Assembly: GCA_905331475.1 (NCBI GenBank)
Contig: CAJNYU010004201.1
Span: 70,935 to 134,934 of the forward strand
DNA length: 64,000 nt
Direction of reading: 5' to 3'
Source of the DNA: Rotaria socialis
Taxonomy: Eukaryota; Rotifera; Eurotatoria; Philodinida; Philodinidae
The first letter of the stretch is position 1. Each line of letters starts with the position of its first letter. The notes beneath the pieces are model-generated. The model had not been told where the DNA came from, made no database searches, and saw only the letters and a program-made list of their open reading frames with translations. Both the position numbers and the translations under genes were made by a program. Below, piece after piece: positions 22,660 to 33,987 of the stretch.

Positions 22660-24948
22660 TTAAAGTAGTTGTAAATCGGAGAAACAACGTTCCATTTCAT
22701 TTTGAAGAGTTTTGCAGCGATCACGTTCAGTTTGTAATTCTTCTGCAAATACAAATGAAATATTATTTTTTTTTTAATAAAAGATTACGAAAAGCATCTT
22801 CTCGATTATCAATCATGTACATCTATTTGTTCTATTGATTCTAGAAAATCATATGTTACTTGGAAAAACAAATATCATAGAGAATTTGTTACCCAAGACT
22901 GGTCACAGATCGATACTATCTATCATCATGTTCATCTTACGTCGAATGCCATATTTTCATAATTTCTGTGCTCTTAAAGATATTACTATAATGGTTCCGG
23001 TCTCATTTCCGTCGACGCCAGAACCAAACAAAAGAAAAGAAAAAAAGATCCGTCTTGTTCTAGTCTTTAGGAGATGTAGTATCGTCCACTAGAATGTTCC
23101 CTCGTAGCTGAATAAAGAACAAGCCCGATTCATTTTTTTGTGTTGGTTGCTATTCAGAAATTCATTTGTGTAACAAAAAAGAAGCCATATCAAATAACAA
23201 TCTTCCTCAATTACGAAATAAGAGAAATAATTTTCACTCAAAAAAAAAGTAATTATTTTAATAATTTGATAGCTTGTGTTAATTAACAAATTATAGAAGT
23301 CTTACAGAGAAAAAGCTTATTTTCCTATATTGTTTAAATTCCCAAATGAACTTGATAATTTTCAAAATGTCCCCTAACGAATGCTCGTGTGCATAAGTTA
23401 ATTCTTTTTGTCCGTGTTTCTCCGTCTCATGGGCCATTTCCTTGTTTACGAATTCTCATTGTTCTATGTACATATGATTGATATCATTTAACTCATAAAA
23501 CCATGCATAAATCTCTTCAAGTCTATACGTTGAAAAATAAATTATATGCAAAAAAAGCAAGTCAACATTCAAAGCTTTAAAAATAACAATTCTATTAAAT
23601 AAATATAAAATAAGCGATGAAATGTCATCTTTCTTCTTTGTTGTAGTTTTTCTGATTACAAACCTTCAAGTGTATCCACTTCACGCTGTAGTCGTTGTAC
23701 TTGTTTGGTAGAATATTCGGCGCGCGTTTCAGCCTAGACATGCAAACACAGCAATCAAAATCATGCAGGTAGGAAATAACAAACATGTATACACAAAAAA
23801 GAATGAAGAAATAAATCATACTGGGATAGACAAATATCATATCTCATATAAACTACCTGCAATAAATTCTACTAATTTTTGTAGGTCATATCGTTGATTA
23901 AAAACAAGATCTAATCGTCGTTCAGCCTAATTTTTGATTTATACCATTTAGCATAAAAACGATCGTCTTAAACACTAAAAATCTATTGACTTACATCTGT
24001 TAATTGTTGCGAAAGACGATGAAATTGATCTTCATATGTTTGTTCTTTATTTTGAGCCTTTGGAAAGCGAAGAACTGAAATTAGTTTTAGATTAAAATTA
24101 CAGTCAATTACCTCGTCAATACGAGCCAAGTAGGATTTTAATTGATGATGAAGGTTTTTCATTTCTTGTTCTAAATCAACACATTTCCTAAAAAATAGAA
24201 ATCTTCAATATATAGAACGAACAGAAATGTTAATTACGCTTCAGATCGTTTAGCACGTTCTTCAACTTTTTCAAGTTCATTTTCATGAATTATTAATTTT
24301 CTTGCTACCTAAACAGTATCAATGTATAAAACAAATCAATCGAAATCAAACAACAAACTTCATCGTATTTTTTATCGGATTCTGCAGCTAGTGTACGAGC
24401 TTCTTTTAATTGTACTTCAAGTAGTTCTGTACGATCACTACCAAGATTTAATTGATTTTCAAGCATTTTTCTTGATCTAAATGTAAGAAAAGAAAATTTT
24501 CTAATTGAATATTTAATTTTTTGTAGACAAACCGTTCTCGTTCATCAGCTGAATGTGATGCTTCGTCAAGTTTGTTTGTTGTTTGTGCTAAACGTTGTTC
24601 TGTACGTTCAAGTTGTTCTTCAAATGTATGAAGTTTTCTTGTTAATTGACTAACTTCAGCATCAGCCTAAAATATTTAGATTTTTATCAAAAAAAGAAAT
24701 CTCCTATTTTTAAAACGTAGAATATTTCAGCTTACAGTTTCACGACCGCGTCGTTCTTTATCTAAATCTTTACGTGAACGTTCCAAATCATCTTTGACCT
24801 GTTCAAGTTCATCACGTAGTTGTTGCATTTTTTTTCGTAGTGCATCAGCTGCAGCATTGTTTACTGTTGAACGTTGCAATGTGCTTAGACCACTATTAGT
24901 ATTAGTGTGCGGTGACGACGATGATGATGATGGAAGAAAACTTGACAT
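22660..24948 (-). CDS. Tropomyosin, short N-terminal form, with alternative exons 7a/7b
   Basis: Coiled-coil actin filament protein. Minus-strand exons: 24736-24948, 24533-24666, 24359-24476, 24238-24308, 24112-24187, 23995-24057, then either 23857-23926 or 23664-23733, and finally 22660-22742. Each choice yields 275 aa. The heptad pattern runs almost throughout. Family matches include [44 protein letters not shown] and the last exon [13 protein letters not shown] ending FSDLQLL. Exon 1 ends [11 protein letters not shown] and corresponds to the short cytoplasmic exon 1b of vertebrate genes, after a Ser-rich head ([11 protein letters not shown]). No long muscle-type exon 1a/2 was found in the 2 kb upstream. 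The two 70-nt exons cannot be used together, because joining them creates an immediate TGA. Confidence 0.95.
23664..23733 (-). other. Tropomyosin alternative exon 7b
   Basis: 70 nt with the same phases as 7a, encoding [20 protein letters not shown] plus TLE. This is the canonical tropomyosin sequence for this position (vertebrate AETRAEFAERSV). The acceptor is gtctag and the donor gtttgt. Confidence 0.85.
23857..23926 (-). other. Tropomyosin alternative exon 7a
   Basis: 70 nt, phase 0 in and phase 1 out, encoding [20 protein letters not shown] plus FIA. It occupies the same slot as exon 7b and has proper acceptor (aattag) and donor (gtagtt) signals. Its heptad pattern is poorer and more aromatic than 7b, as seen for tissue-specific exons that change troponin or actin affinity. 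Confidence 0.8.
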
Positions 24949-25174
24949 TATTTGTTATCTTAATTTTTCAATGAATAACCGACGAAGAAAAAATAATAAT
25001 AATAACAATAATATTTAATTTATTTATTATGCATCTAGAAAGAATATATAAAGAACGTTTTTCTCCTTTTTTTTAGAAAAATAAATAAACTAAATTAGCC
25101 AATGGTCCATTGGAATCACAGCGACATCACTAGAGTGCAGAAGATATTTAAAAAAGACAGCATACATACATTTC

Positions 25175-25216
<42 letters not shown>

Positions 25217-27141
25217 GTGTTATCAAAGATTTTATTTATACAAAAAAATATAACAAATACGTTGATAACTTGCATACCTTTCTTCTTTTATGATAAAGAA
25301 TTTTGTTTATATTCTTAAAATATTTCTAACTCTCTAATAATGAGATTTTCTTCTTTCGATTATATAATCATTTGTATGTATATATTTATATATGCATGTA
25401 TCCAAAGCCAGAGAAGAAAAAAAAACAACTTATAATAGAAATAAGAAACTCAATCAGCTTACGAATAATTCGTTCAATGCTTTTATAAATGCGCTTAGTC
25501 TCGATAGATACACGATAAAAGGCAACGGGAAAGGGAAGAGTCAAATTGTGTTTGACTTGGAATCATCATCATCATCACCATCTATCATCGTTCTCTCAAC
25601 AAGCAGAAAAAGAAAAAGAAAAAGAAGAACAAGAACAAGAACGGAAAGAAAGACTGAACCTTAGCGATCAGCTCATAATCATTGTTGTGTCGATAAAAGA
25701 GGAGGTAGCCTGCAAGTAACTTACTCTGTACATACCACCACTATCGCTTGTTTTGGTCGTCGTCCTTCCGTTCGTTTTCTCTCTCTCTCTCTCTATGTTG
25801 CTCTCTTTTTCTCCCATACATTACCACGATTACTACGCAAGAAGTAAAGAGATTGCAATAGCACGCATATAGATTAGTTTCTTTTTTTCTTTTTTTTTTA
25901 TCATCGACAGCAAAGAGAAAAAGAAAGACGCCAGCGTGAGTCAATGACCGGCCAATGGTACTGGACAATTGTCTTATATACGTTCTTGTTACTCCTGTAC
26001 AACTGACGAAAAAGCCAAAGGAAAGAACAAAAAAAGGAGCCTACAGGCAAACCAATTGAGCACATGCACATCTACTTACTACTGAGTTTATCGACACACA
26101 CACATGTTCATAATCATAATGTATCCAGAATGTAAGAGCAAGCATATGAATAAGCAAGAGAGAGGGAGAGAAAAAAAATAGTTATATAAAACTCATATTC
26201 TATGCATATATATATATATATATCGGCATTTTGAAGCTATTGCATGCTGATACATAGATTCCATGGAATTCTATGTTAACAATATTATTATTATTATTAT
26301 TACTCACACCTCCTCTGATTTTCATCATTCATCCTCCCGCATAAAACGTGCCACTATTCAGCGCTTATCTCAGAACTTGACATTTGATAAAATAGAAAAA
26401 AAATTCTGTTGTTTCTCATATTTTGTGTGTGTATACATGGTCGTGACATCGTTGTTGTTTTTTCGTTCTATTTTATACTGATAAAGTCTCAGTAAATGAA
26501 TATATTCGAGACGATGAAACATACATAATTCAAGGATGGTAATAAATAATACAACTGACCTCTTTTCTATAATGTGATCATTTGCATAAATACTTTTATT
26601 CTCAATTTATTACGCGTGTATACTCAACTAAATACAGAGAACAAGAGAAAGAAGCCGGATAAAATTAACTGTCGAAATGAAGTCACGCAAACGTGTCAGG
26701 GAAAAGAAAAACTTCTAACAATTATTATGACAATAAAAGAAAAATGTTTCTTTTGTTAAATTTTCACTTAGTTTGTAAAACAAGAAGAGTAGCTCAACAA
26801 CATAAAATGTTTTTCATTTGTTTAAATGTCGCGTCAAAACGAATGATTTAATAACATAAACAAACAAAAAGAAAAATCTTATTTACTTGAATCAAGGTTT
26901 TCAAAATAAGAAATTCTATCAGCGTACTTCAAACAATGATGAGACCTTCTTTTATGTGTACGTCGATCACATTTATTCTTCGTTATATTTTGAAGGTTAA
27001 AATAAAGATACCTTTTTGCATTGAAGAGGAAGAGAGAAAAAAAACGTATTGATTATTCTCATTGTTAGTTGAAAGCTAAAAATGATAATAAGAACAAAAA
27101 TAACACGAATAGATCTCGATTATTAACAAAGAAACAAAAGA
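24949..27141. other. Gene-free interval with simple repeats
   Basis: Between divergently arranged tropomyosin (minus) and the CUB-protease (plus). It holds a long (AT)n at 25181-25210, (CT)n at about 25777-25793, a second (AT)n at 26209-26222 and ATT repeats at 26281-26302. Open frames here are short and compositionally simple. It presumably contains both promoters. Confidence 0.5.
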
Positions 27142-28833
27142 ATGATGATCGATGTAAAAAATTTCAATGCTTCTATCTTCGAAAATACAGGCAAAAAATT
27201 TCTTTGGATTTTAATTCTTTTAATGAATTCTATACCAACTGTGGTACTAACTAATTGTCCGTTGTTACGCAGTTTTATGAATGATACCGGTGTGCTTGTT
27301 TTTAATAAAACAGCAACAACGGTGAATACGGAATCAGTTATTCATTGCCAGTGGTTAGTAGTTGGTTCACCTCAACAGGTTATCAAATTCTATTTCTTCT
27401 TTTATATTGATGTAATGTTCTTTAATTTTCTATAGCGTATCGTTGTCGAATTTGATTATGTGTTTATTCCCGTGCCTGTTGAAGAATTTATAGCAACGGG
27501 CTGTCGTCGTGGTTCTGTTAATTTATGGACACCAGGATTAGAAAATGAAAAAATTGAAATATGTGGTGACCGTCATAAAATGCGTATAGCTGGAGTAGGG
27601 AAAACATTAATGGTCGAAGTTCGTCTTACTGATCCGAGTCTTGAGGTAAAATTTTTGATGAGCTATCGACTGATTCAAGTAGAACGTGAGTTTTGTTTTT
27701 GTTCTTTACATTGCGAACGATGCTCTATTTCTAGAACCAATGAGTACACCATCACATTTAGTTAATCCATCTATCTTGTCTACGGAAAACTATGCTGGTA
27801 AATAAAACTCATGAAATTTTTATAATTTATGCTAAATTCAATCATAGCTTGTGGTATAACATCGACAGACGGCCATAGATATGCACGTGTAGTTTCTAGT
27901 CGCATTGTTGGTGGTCGTCAAGTTGTACCACATAGTCATCCATGGCAAGTGCTTCTTAATGATCGTGGCAAATTTTGTGGAGGTTAAACCTTGATAAATA
28001 AATTTTCCTTCTTTTGTTTTTGGCAGCTGATTCTTTTTCATATTTAGCAACCGTTCTCAATGCCAAATGGATCGTAACTGCAGCACATTGTGTTAATGGG
28101 TATTATTATGTTTTGTCTAAGAGAAAACGAAACTCGTAAATTATTGTAGATCGAATCCACAAAATTTAATGACTGAATTTGGTATACATGATCGATATCG
28201 TGTTGAACATTCACGAGTGACAAGAACGATCAAGCAAATTGTTGTTGTATATAATTCAGTGGATAGATTCATAAAACTGCATTTAGTTCTTTTTTGTTCT
28301 ATGTACATATAGTATCCTGCGTACAATGGAAAATCAACGCGATGGGTGCATGATATCGCATTACTTGAATTGTCCAAACCCCTTGTATTCAGTCCGTATG
28401 TTCGAGCAATATGTTTACCATCCATAAAAGATTTTGTTCATATTAACGATCGAACAATTGTTACAGGATGGGGAGAAACTCATGGTACAGGTAATTTTCG
28501 ATATTTACGTGAAGTCGAAGTACCTATTCAATCAACTGATCAATGTGGATTAAAAGACATTAATGTCGTCACAACTCTCTGTGCTGGCCTATGTAAAAAT
28601 TCAACATGTGATGCATGTCAAGTTAGTTTTATTAATGAAAAGTTTCATTTGAGAAATCGAATTTTCTTTGTTTGTATTCGTAGGGTGATTCAGGAGGTCC
28701 CATGATTTTATTACGAAATGGTAGTTGGCATTTAGTTGGTTTAATATCATGGGGTTTTAGTTGTGCTGGCCTTGGTGTATATACGAAAATATCTTATTAT
28801 GCAGATTGGATTGCAAAAACTATTCAGCATTAA
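27142..28833 (+). CDS. Secreted CUB-domain trypsin-like serine protease
   Basis: Eight plus-strand exons (27142-27378, 27436-27685, 27735-27797, 27848-27982, 28048-28099, 28150-28246, 28313-28621, 28684-28833) give 430 aa. A hydrophobic segment ([17 protein letters not shown], about 22-38) looks like a signal peptide or anchor. A CUB domain follows (about 40-165; CQWLV, ending FLMSYRLIQ), then a short linker and the protease domain opening with the activation site SRIVGG. The catalytic triad is complete: TAAHC, HDIALLE and GDSGGP. Asp189 sits in CDACQGDSGG, so cleavage after Arg/Lys is expected. The layout recalls tolloid-unrelated, arthropod- and rotifer-type CUB-trypsins used in digestion, immunity or clotting. 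Every intron is below 100 bp. The native substrate is unknown. Confidence 0.9.
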
Positions 28834-28956
28834 AACGTTAACTGTGATAGTTCACTGAAAATACATATATGTTTATTTAAATAATAAAAAACGGAGACTG
28901 AAAAGTAAAAATAAAATCTAACAATGAAAAGTGAATTCGGCTTTTTGGAGTTCATT

Positions 28957-29510
28957 TTATATTGTAGTTTTAATATTAACCTCAACATTATTACGTGTAG
29001 CATCTAGAATTATCAAACATTAGATGAATTTCTATAGTTAAGGTAAAACAACTTACGAGAATAAGGACATATATAATGCGCAGCTTTTGTAATTGCATCA
29101 GCATCTTCTTGTTTTGCGTTTGGGATTTTCACTGTTAGATCGACTTTGAAACCAAAATTACCATTATCATGTTTGCCAATAGTAACAGCTGCGCTAACGC
29201 TCGATGATTTTGGTAATGGTGTTTTAAGTTTTTGTGCTGCTAAGCCCATTGCAGCTAGAAAACAAGCACTGTAACCAGCAGCAAATAGTTCTTCGGGATT
29301 TGTTCCCGCAACTCCTGAGCCACCCATTTGTTTTGGTTTTGTTAATTTTACATCTAAGTGTGATCGATCATCATCACATACAACTTGACCATCACGACCG
29401 CCTGTTGCTGTACAAGTAGCCGTGTACATATTAGAAAATGCACGTATTGATCCTCCTAATGGATTAAGAGCGCGTAATGATAACAACGAACGAGTTAAGT
29501 AATAAGCCAT
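28957..29510 (-). CDS. ohr: Organic hydroperoxide resistance protein (Ohr/OsmC family)
   Basis: Minus-strand exons 29057-29510 and 28957-29003 give 166 aa. Ohr reduces organic hydroperoxides using two cysteines and a lipoyl or dithiol reductant. Both are present: the peroxidatic Cys in GYSACFLAAM and the resolving Cys in HYICPYSHATR. Also seen are the strand start YTATCTATGGRDGQV and NPEELFAAGYSA, all typical of bacterial Ohr; bacterial proteins are about 140 aa. The extra N-terminal 27 residues (MAYYLTRSLLSLRALNP) are Arg/Leu/Ser-rich without acids, like a mitochondrial presequence. The single intron is 53 nt and splits CPYS from HATR. The family is essentially missing from animals, so bacterial origin is likely. 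A gtcttctag acceptor abuts the ATG. Confidence 0.93.
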
Positions 29511-29852
29511 CTAGAAGACAAAGAAATTTCATATCGATGGTTTTCATATTCATACATAGAAAATCATACAAAAATAAGCTACATAAAACATAAATGTGGT
29601 GTACCTATTCAAATACTGGCGATGAAGGGAAGACATAAGAAAATTTTTCTAAAATGCGTAAAGAAGCGCGTATATATAGTAGATACATGTTGTTTTGCGT
29701 GGAGATTGGGTACATGATTTTTTTTCGCATTCTGTGACCTCTGTCGACTATACGAAGGACGATTTCTACTAGAGAAAATATTCTTGTAATGAAAGAGTAC
29801 ACATATTTTCGTCATTTCATCACCACATCTTCGGGTACGGAAAAAAAGTTAT
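29511..29852. other. Intergenic, no gene seen
   Basis: 342 bases between the TPC2 stop and the Ohr ATG, both minus. The Ohr ATG is directly preceded by tttgtcttctag. A short pair of frames at 29605-29815 lacks coding character. Confidence 0.5.
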
Positions 29853-32800
29853 TTAAGATAGATTAATGCCTTCAGCAGAACGCTGACAAAAATTGATATA
29901 TGGATGTTTGTTTAATTGGTCTGTAATTTCTTCTGAAGATGGTTCTTTTATTTGAGATCTAATTAAATAGAATTTCGTTAATTTTAAATCTCGATTTTTT
30001 TCTTCTTACGGAGTACATACCGATAAATGTCATACATATTCGATACGATTAATTCTTCGTTTTGATCAGCTCGTTGTTTTTTAGCATCATGAATCTTAAT
30101 GAAAATAAAATAATAATTATAAAAATAAAAAGCAATGAGACACTTACATCGCCACTCAATGCAAGACAAACATTGAGTCCAATATTTGTTACAAATAAAT
30201 ACCAAAATATAAAATATAATTCGCTCCAACTATTGAGAAAAAAATAAAAAGCACAGCACTGGGAGATGAAAGTCTTTACTAGGAGTTTGTTGCATTGCGA
30301 AATCCGTCAACGAAAATATCCCATTGATTTACAACCATTACATTATACAACGTTATTATCGATGACTATAAACTAAAGGTAGAGAAGTTTATATTTTGAT
30401 GTGTTTCAACTTACATAGAAATCATCGAATCCATTTGGCCAATATTCAAGCTGTTCATAAGTACCACAAATTCTACAAATATATAATTGATCAAGTAAAA
30501 ATGAAAATTAATCACGTATTCACGTTATATTGGATTTATTATAACGTATGTAAAAATCATCCATGACACCGCCGAATAATTCCATTCCAAGAATTGAATA
30601 TGCATAATAAAAACTCTAAAATATTATCTCTCTATTAATATAAAAGCTAAGGTACAAAAATTCAAAATTTATTTCTCTTCAATTAAAAGATATTCAAAGA
30701 AAAAATTTTCCTTGCCTTTGAAATCTTATATTATTAATGCTTGTCAATTATTCGACAATGAAACAAGGCAGGAATAAAAGGAACTATTCGTGGACTGTGG
30801 CTTCTGATATTAACTTTTCAACATTCTTTTTCTTTTAAATGACAAGGTCGTAGAAAATTTTCTGCATGTGTATCGTTCTCTATTCTCGTGTAAATCTACT
30901 TATGTAGCTATATGTAACAAATAGAAATCATTTACTATTCGAACAGTGAAAGCAATTCGCTACTTCGGTTGAACAAACACACTTGTCACCGACAGAAAGT
31001 TATTGCTTATTACGATTGTTTTTTTCCTTTCACAACACACCGAGCAATACGATTGTAATATCGGTTCATGTAATGCATTTGAACGTATAGTCTTTGCCTT
31101 TATCATTGTGATTATTTCTTTTAAAGCGAGTGTAGATCTTTTCTTCAAATGTTACTCTCTGCAGTTACAGTTGATTGAAGAGACATAGAAAGAAATTTTT
31201 GTACCATTACTCTTGCGTTGCATATTATTATTATTAGAACTAAGAAAAACCTACGAATAGAAGGCCAAAGAAAGCTCCACCATTTCGAAATTCATCAAAA
31301 ATTGTTCCAACAATAATTCGAATATTTTTTGATGCCGGTAAGAAACGAACTAATCGATAGATGAATAGCATATTGCACACTTTTATTGCAGCCCAAAGTG
31401 AGAAAATCGGTTTTTGTTTCTTTACCATTTCAAGATAACTATCAAATAAATTAAAAACGTAATTACAAAAATCTAATCGTATGTTTTTTGTTCTTACATC
31501 ATTGAAACAATCGGTGTGCCATGTATTACCAAAAATATAACTTGTAATATCTATTTCAAAGAAATAAATTATAAATAAATCATTCATTGATTCATTCATG
31601 TTTTCGCTTACGAAACATGTAAATGCGACGGTCGCTTCTAATATACACATAGTTGATGAACGAAAAAAATTAAGTGGCCCAAATGCCCATGCTTTAAGAA
31701 TTATTTCGAGAGCGAAATAAAATAAAAAGCAACAATTAGCTATTGCCATCGGTAATGTAAATGCAACTAAATCCATGTAATCCGTATTTACAGGACGATT
31801 ACTAACTTCAATCTATTGAAAATAAGAAACTAGTTTAAACATATCCTAAGAAAAATAATAGAATTTTTACTGTAACAAAAAGAACACTTAATATAGCAAA
31901 TATTGTACCAATTAAATCAAAGTATTTCGAACGACAAATAGCTTTACAACGATCGAGCATATTGCCACCTAATGTTTGAATGTGAAGTTCCTCAAATAAA
32001 AATTAAGTTTTCCAATTAATTCTTTTACTCTGTTTCGCTTTCTTACTGGTGATAATTTAGGATTTAAATCTAATAATTTCATTGTATTAGAATATTGATC
32101 AAGATTAATTGTCTCATTCTCAAGCATTAATTCAGATAATCGCTAAATAGAAAACGCGTCAGATTGAATTCATTTCTATATTGTCTTACTTCACTAATCC
32201 ATTTGGTATGCCATTTATTCATCGATGCACAATTTAATACAGTTTGAACAACTGATATTGGTACAGTATCTCTAAAAAAGAATTCAATTCAATCACTCTC
32301 TCTTCCTCAAAAAAAACACCACACGAGTTTCCTATTGATTATAGCTACCTTGTTTCAATCAAACCTCCATGTGTCGTACGTTGTTTCAATATTTCGAACG
32401 AAGCTCGAACAGCTATTCGTCGTCGCAATTGAGAGTTAACAATTGAACTTAAAAAATAACCTCGAAAGGCACGGTAAACTACTGCTGTTACGATATTTTG
32501 TATCCAATAAATTCCTGAATAAAATAAACAACAAACAAAACAACTTCCATTTGCTATCACCAATGTGCCTACATTTTACCAATAATAACGAAAATTATGA
32601 AGAACAATGCATTCAAACGATAATCCGAATAAGCTATAAATAGAAACCAATTGAAAATTTTCGCTGTTCAATAAAGATGAATTCTTTTTTTTTTTTACCA
32701 GGCATCATTACATCAGGATTATTCGCTGTTGAATGAAGCACAAGTAAGTGAAGAACTGCATCATGCAAAGTAGAAAAATAAGTACTGCCTTGACTATCTG

Positions 32801-33896
32801 GTCGATTCTAAGCAAAATAGAAATCATTTTATGTAAAATTACTTTTTTATTATGATCATATACATCGGATCGTGGAAATAGAAACATAGCCATAGCAGCA
32901 AAGAAAAGAATATGAATAAGCGCCAAAGAAATAGAACTATACAGAAAGTAAAACTATACTATCATGAAGAATTGTTTTTCCTAATTTACATACGCAATAA
33001 TAGTTAAAGCATTTGCACTTAAAGCTTGAAATGCTTTTTTCATCAATGGCGATGATTCAATCATAAATACAGGACGAAAAATACGGCGTAGACGAATCTA
33101 AAAATATTTGTGACCAATCAAAGATAATAAAAATTATTTTAATTAGCGCATACGTACACCGTGATATAGTTGATTAAGAAAGACTAACATTACAAACCAT
33201 TCACATAATGAATAGATGACAACAATTAAAAAAATAATTATCCAAAATCGCCGTTGAATCTGTTTTATACCAACACACGCAATCTAATTTCAATCAGGAG
33301 AATCAGAAAATATAAAATTTTAATTTCTTACTTTCGTAAAAATATAAATGCTAAACCAAACAAGTGTTACACCTTCAACAACCATTAAAATAAAAAATGG
33401 AAAATTAATTCGATCAGGTTTATCACGAACATCTGATGTTTCGCTAAACGAAGATGGTCGTTCAAAAAATGCCAAGCAAAGATTAATTATTAACATTATC
33501 TGATGGATTCTATAACAAAATATCTTTCTTTAATTATCAATCATCGTATCTATTACTTTTTTATCATCGGACTTGAACACCATCGGTGGATTAATAAATA
33601 TTTTTCTGTTATTTTATGCGTTATACATTGATAATTAACTGCATCTTCAAGAAAGACAGTTGCACATAGAAGTGTATTCGAAGCTATAATAGAAAAAAAC
33701 CCTTATTGTTTTCTATATATACTCTACATATATATTTCAACATACACCAAGAACATTGTTCATCATCATTAATATATTCACTATTTATAGATTTTGGAAA
33801 ACCCAAAAAATGCTTTAAACGATTTTCAATTGTTCGAGATGGAGGTGCACTAATTAAATGTGTATCTATCGAATTAATTATTTCCTCTCTTTCCAT
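29853..33896 (-). CDS. TPCN2: Two-pore channel 2 homologue
   Basis: Endolysosomal cation channel gated by PI(3,5)P2 and/or NAADP partners. Nineteen minus-strand exons from 33746-33896 down to 29853-29958 give about 820 aa (human 752). Domain I: VFLEDAVNY, LAFFERPSS and SDVRDKPDR (TPC2-specific), RLRRIFRPVFM, and SSPLMKKAFQAL, whose lysines match the lipid-binding site. The first filter is STANNPDVMM, then FRGYFLSSIV. Domain II: an S4-like FIYRLVRFLPASKN, the second filter VMVVNQWDIF, and a tail ending EEITDQLNKHPYINFC. Human filter II reads VNNW; here it is VNQW. The 558-nt exon 31255-31812 includes an unusual loop before the S4-like segment and has internal GT/AG pairs, so a hidden intron there is possible. 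The start is supported by an acceptor two bases upstream. It lies 91 bp after B4GAT1. Confidence 0.93.
30616..31254. other. 639-bp intron of the TPC2 gene
   Basis: Ten times longer than the neighbouring introns. Short frames on both strands at 30960-31188 are mirror shadows. No exon or repeat was recognised. Confidence 0.5.
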
Positions 33897-33915
33897 ATCT
33901 ACAATTGATAATAAT
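33897..33915 (-). promoter_or_regulatory. Candidate trans-splice acceptor between B4GAT1 and TPC2
   Basis: Within a 91-bp intercistronic gap the minus strand reads ttattatcaattgtag, then AT, then ATG. With no room for a separate promoter, this fits spliced-leader processing of a two-gene transcript. Confidence 0.6.
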
Positions 33916-33987
33916 ATTTTATTTTGAAAATCGATTTTTAATTGTATTTAAAAAAAAAAGGAAAATAACAGAACAAAAACAATTTTA

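Noticed and set aside
25090-25293. Frames on both strands through an (AT)n tract
   Set aside because: Pure Tyr-Ile repeats from the microsatellite.
31497-31680. Possible introns inside the long TPC2 exon
   Set aside because: GT and AG pairs exist, but splicing them breaks the frame in the cases tried, whereas the uninterrupted exon keeps phase with its neighbours; left as a possibility.
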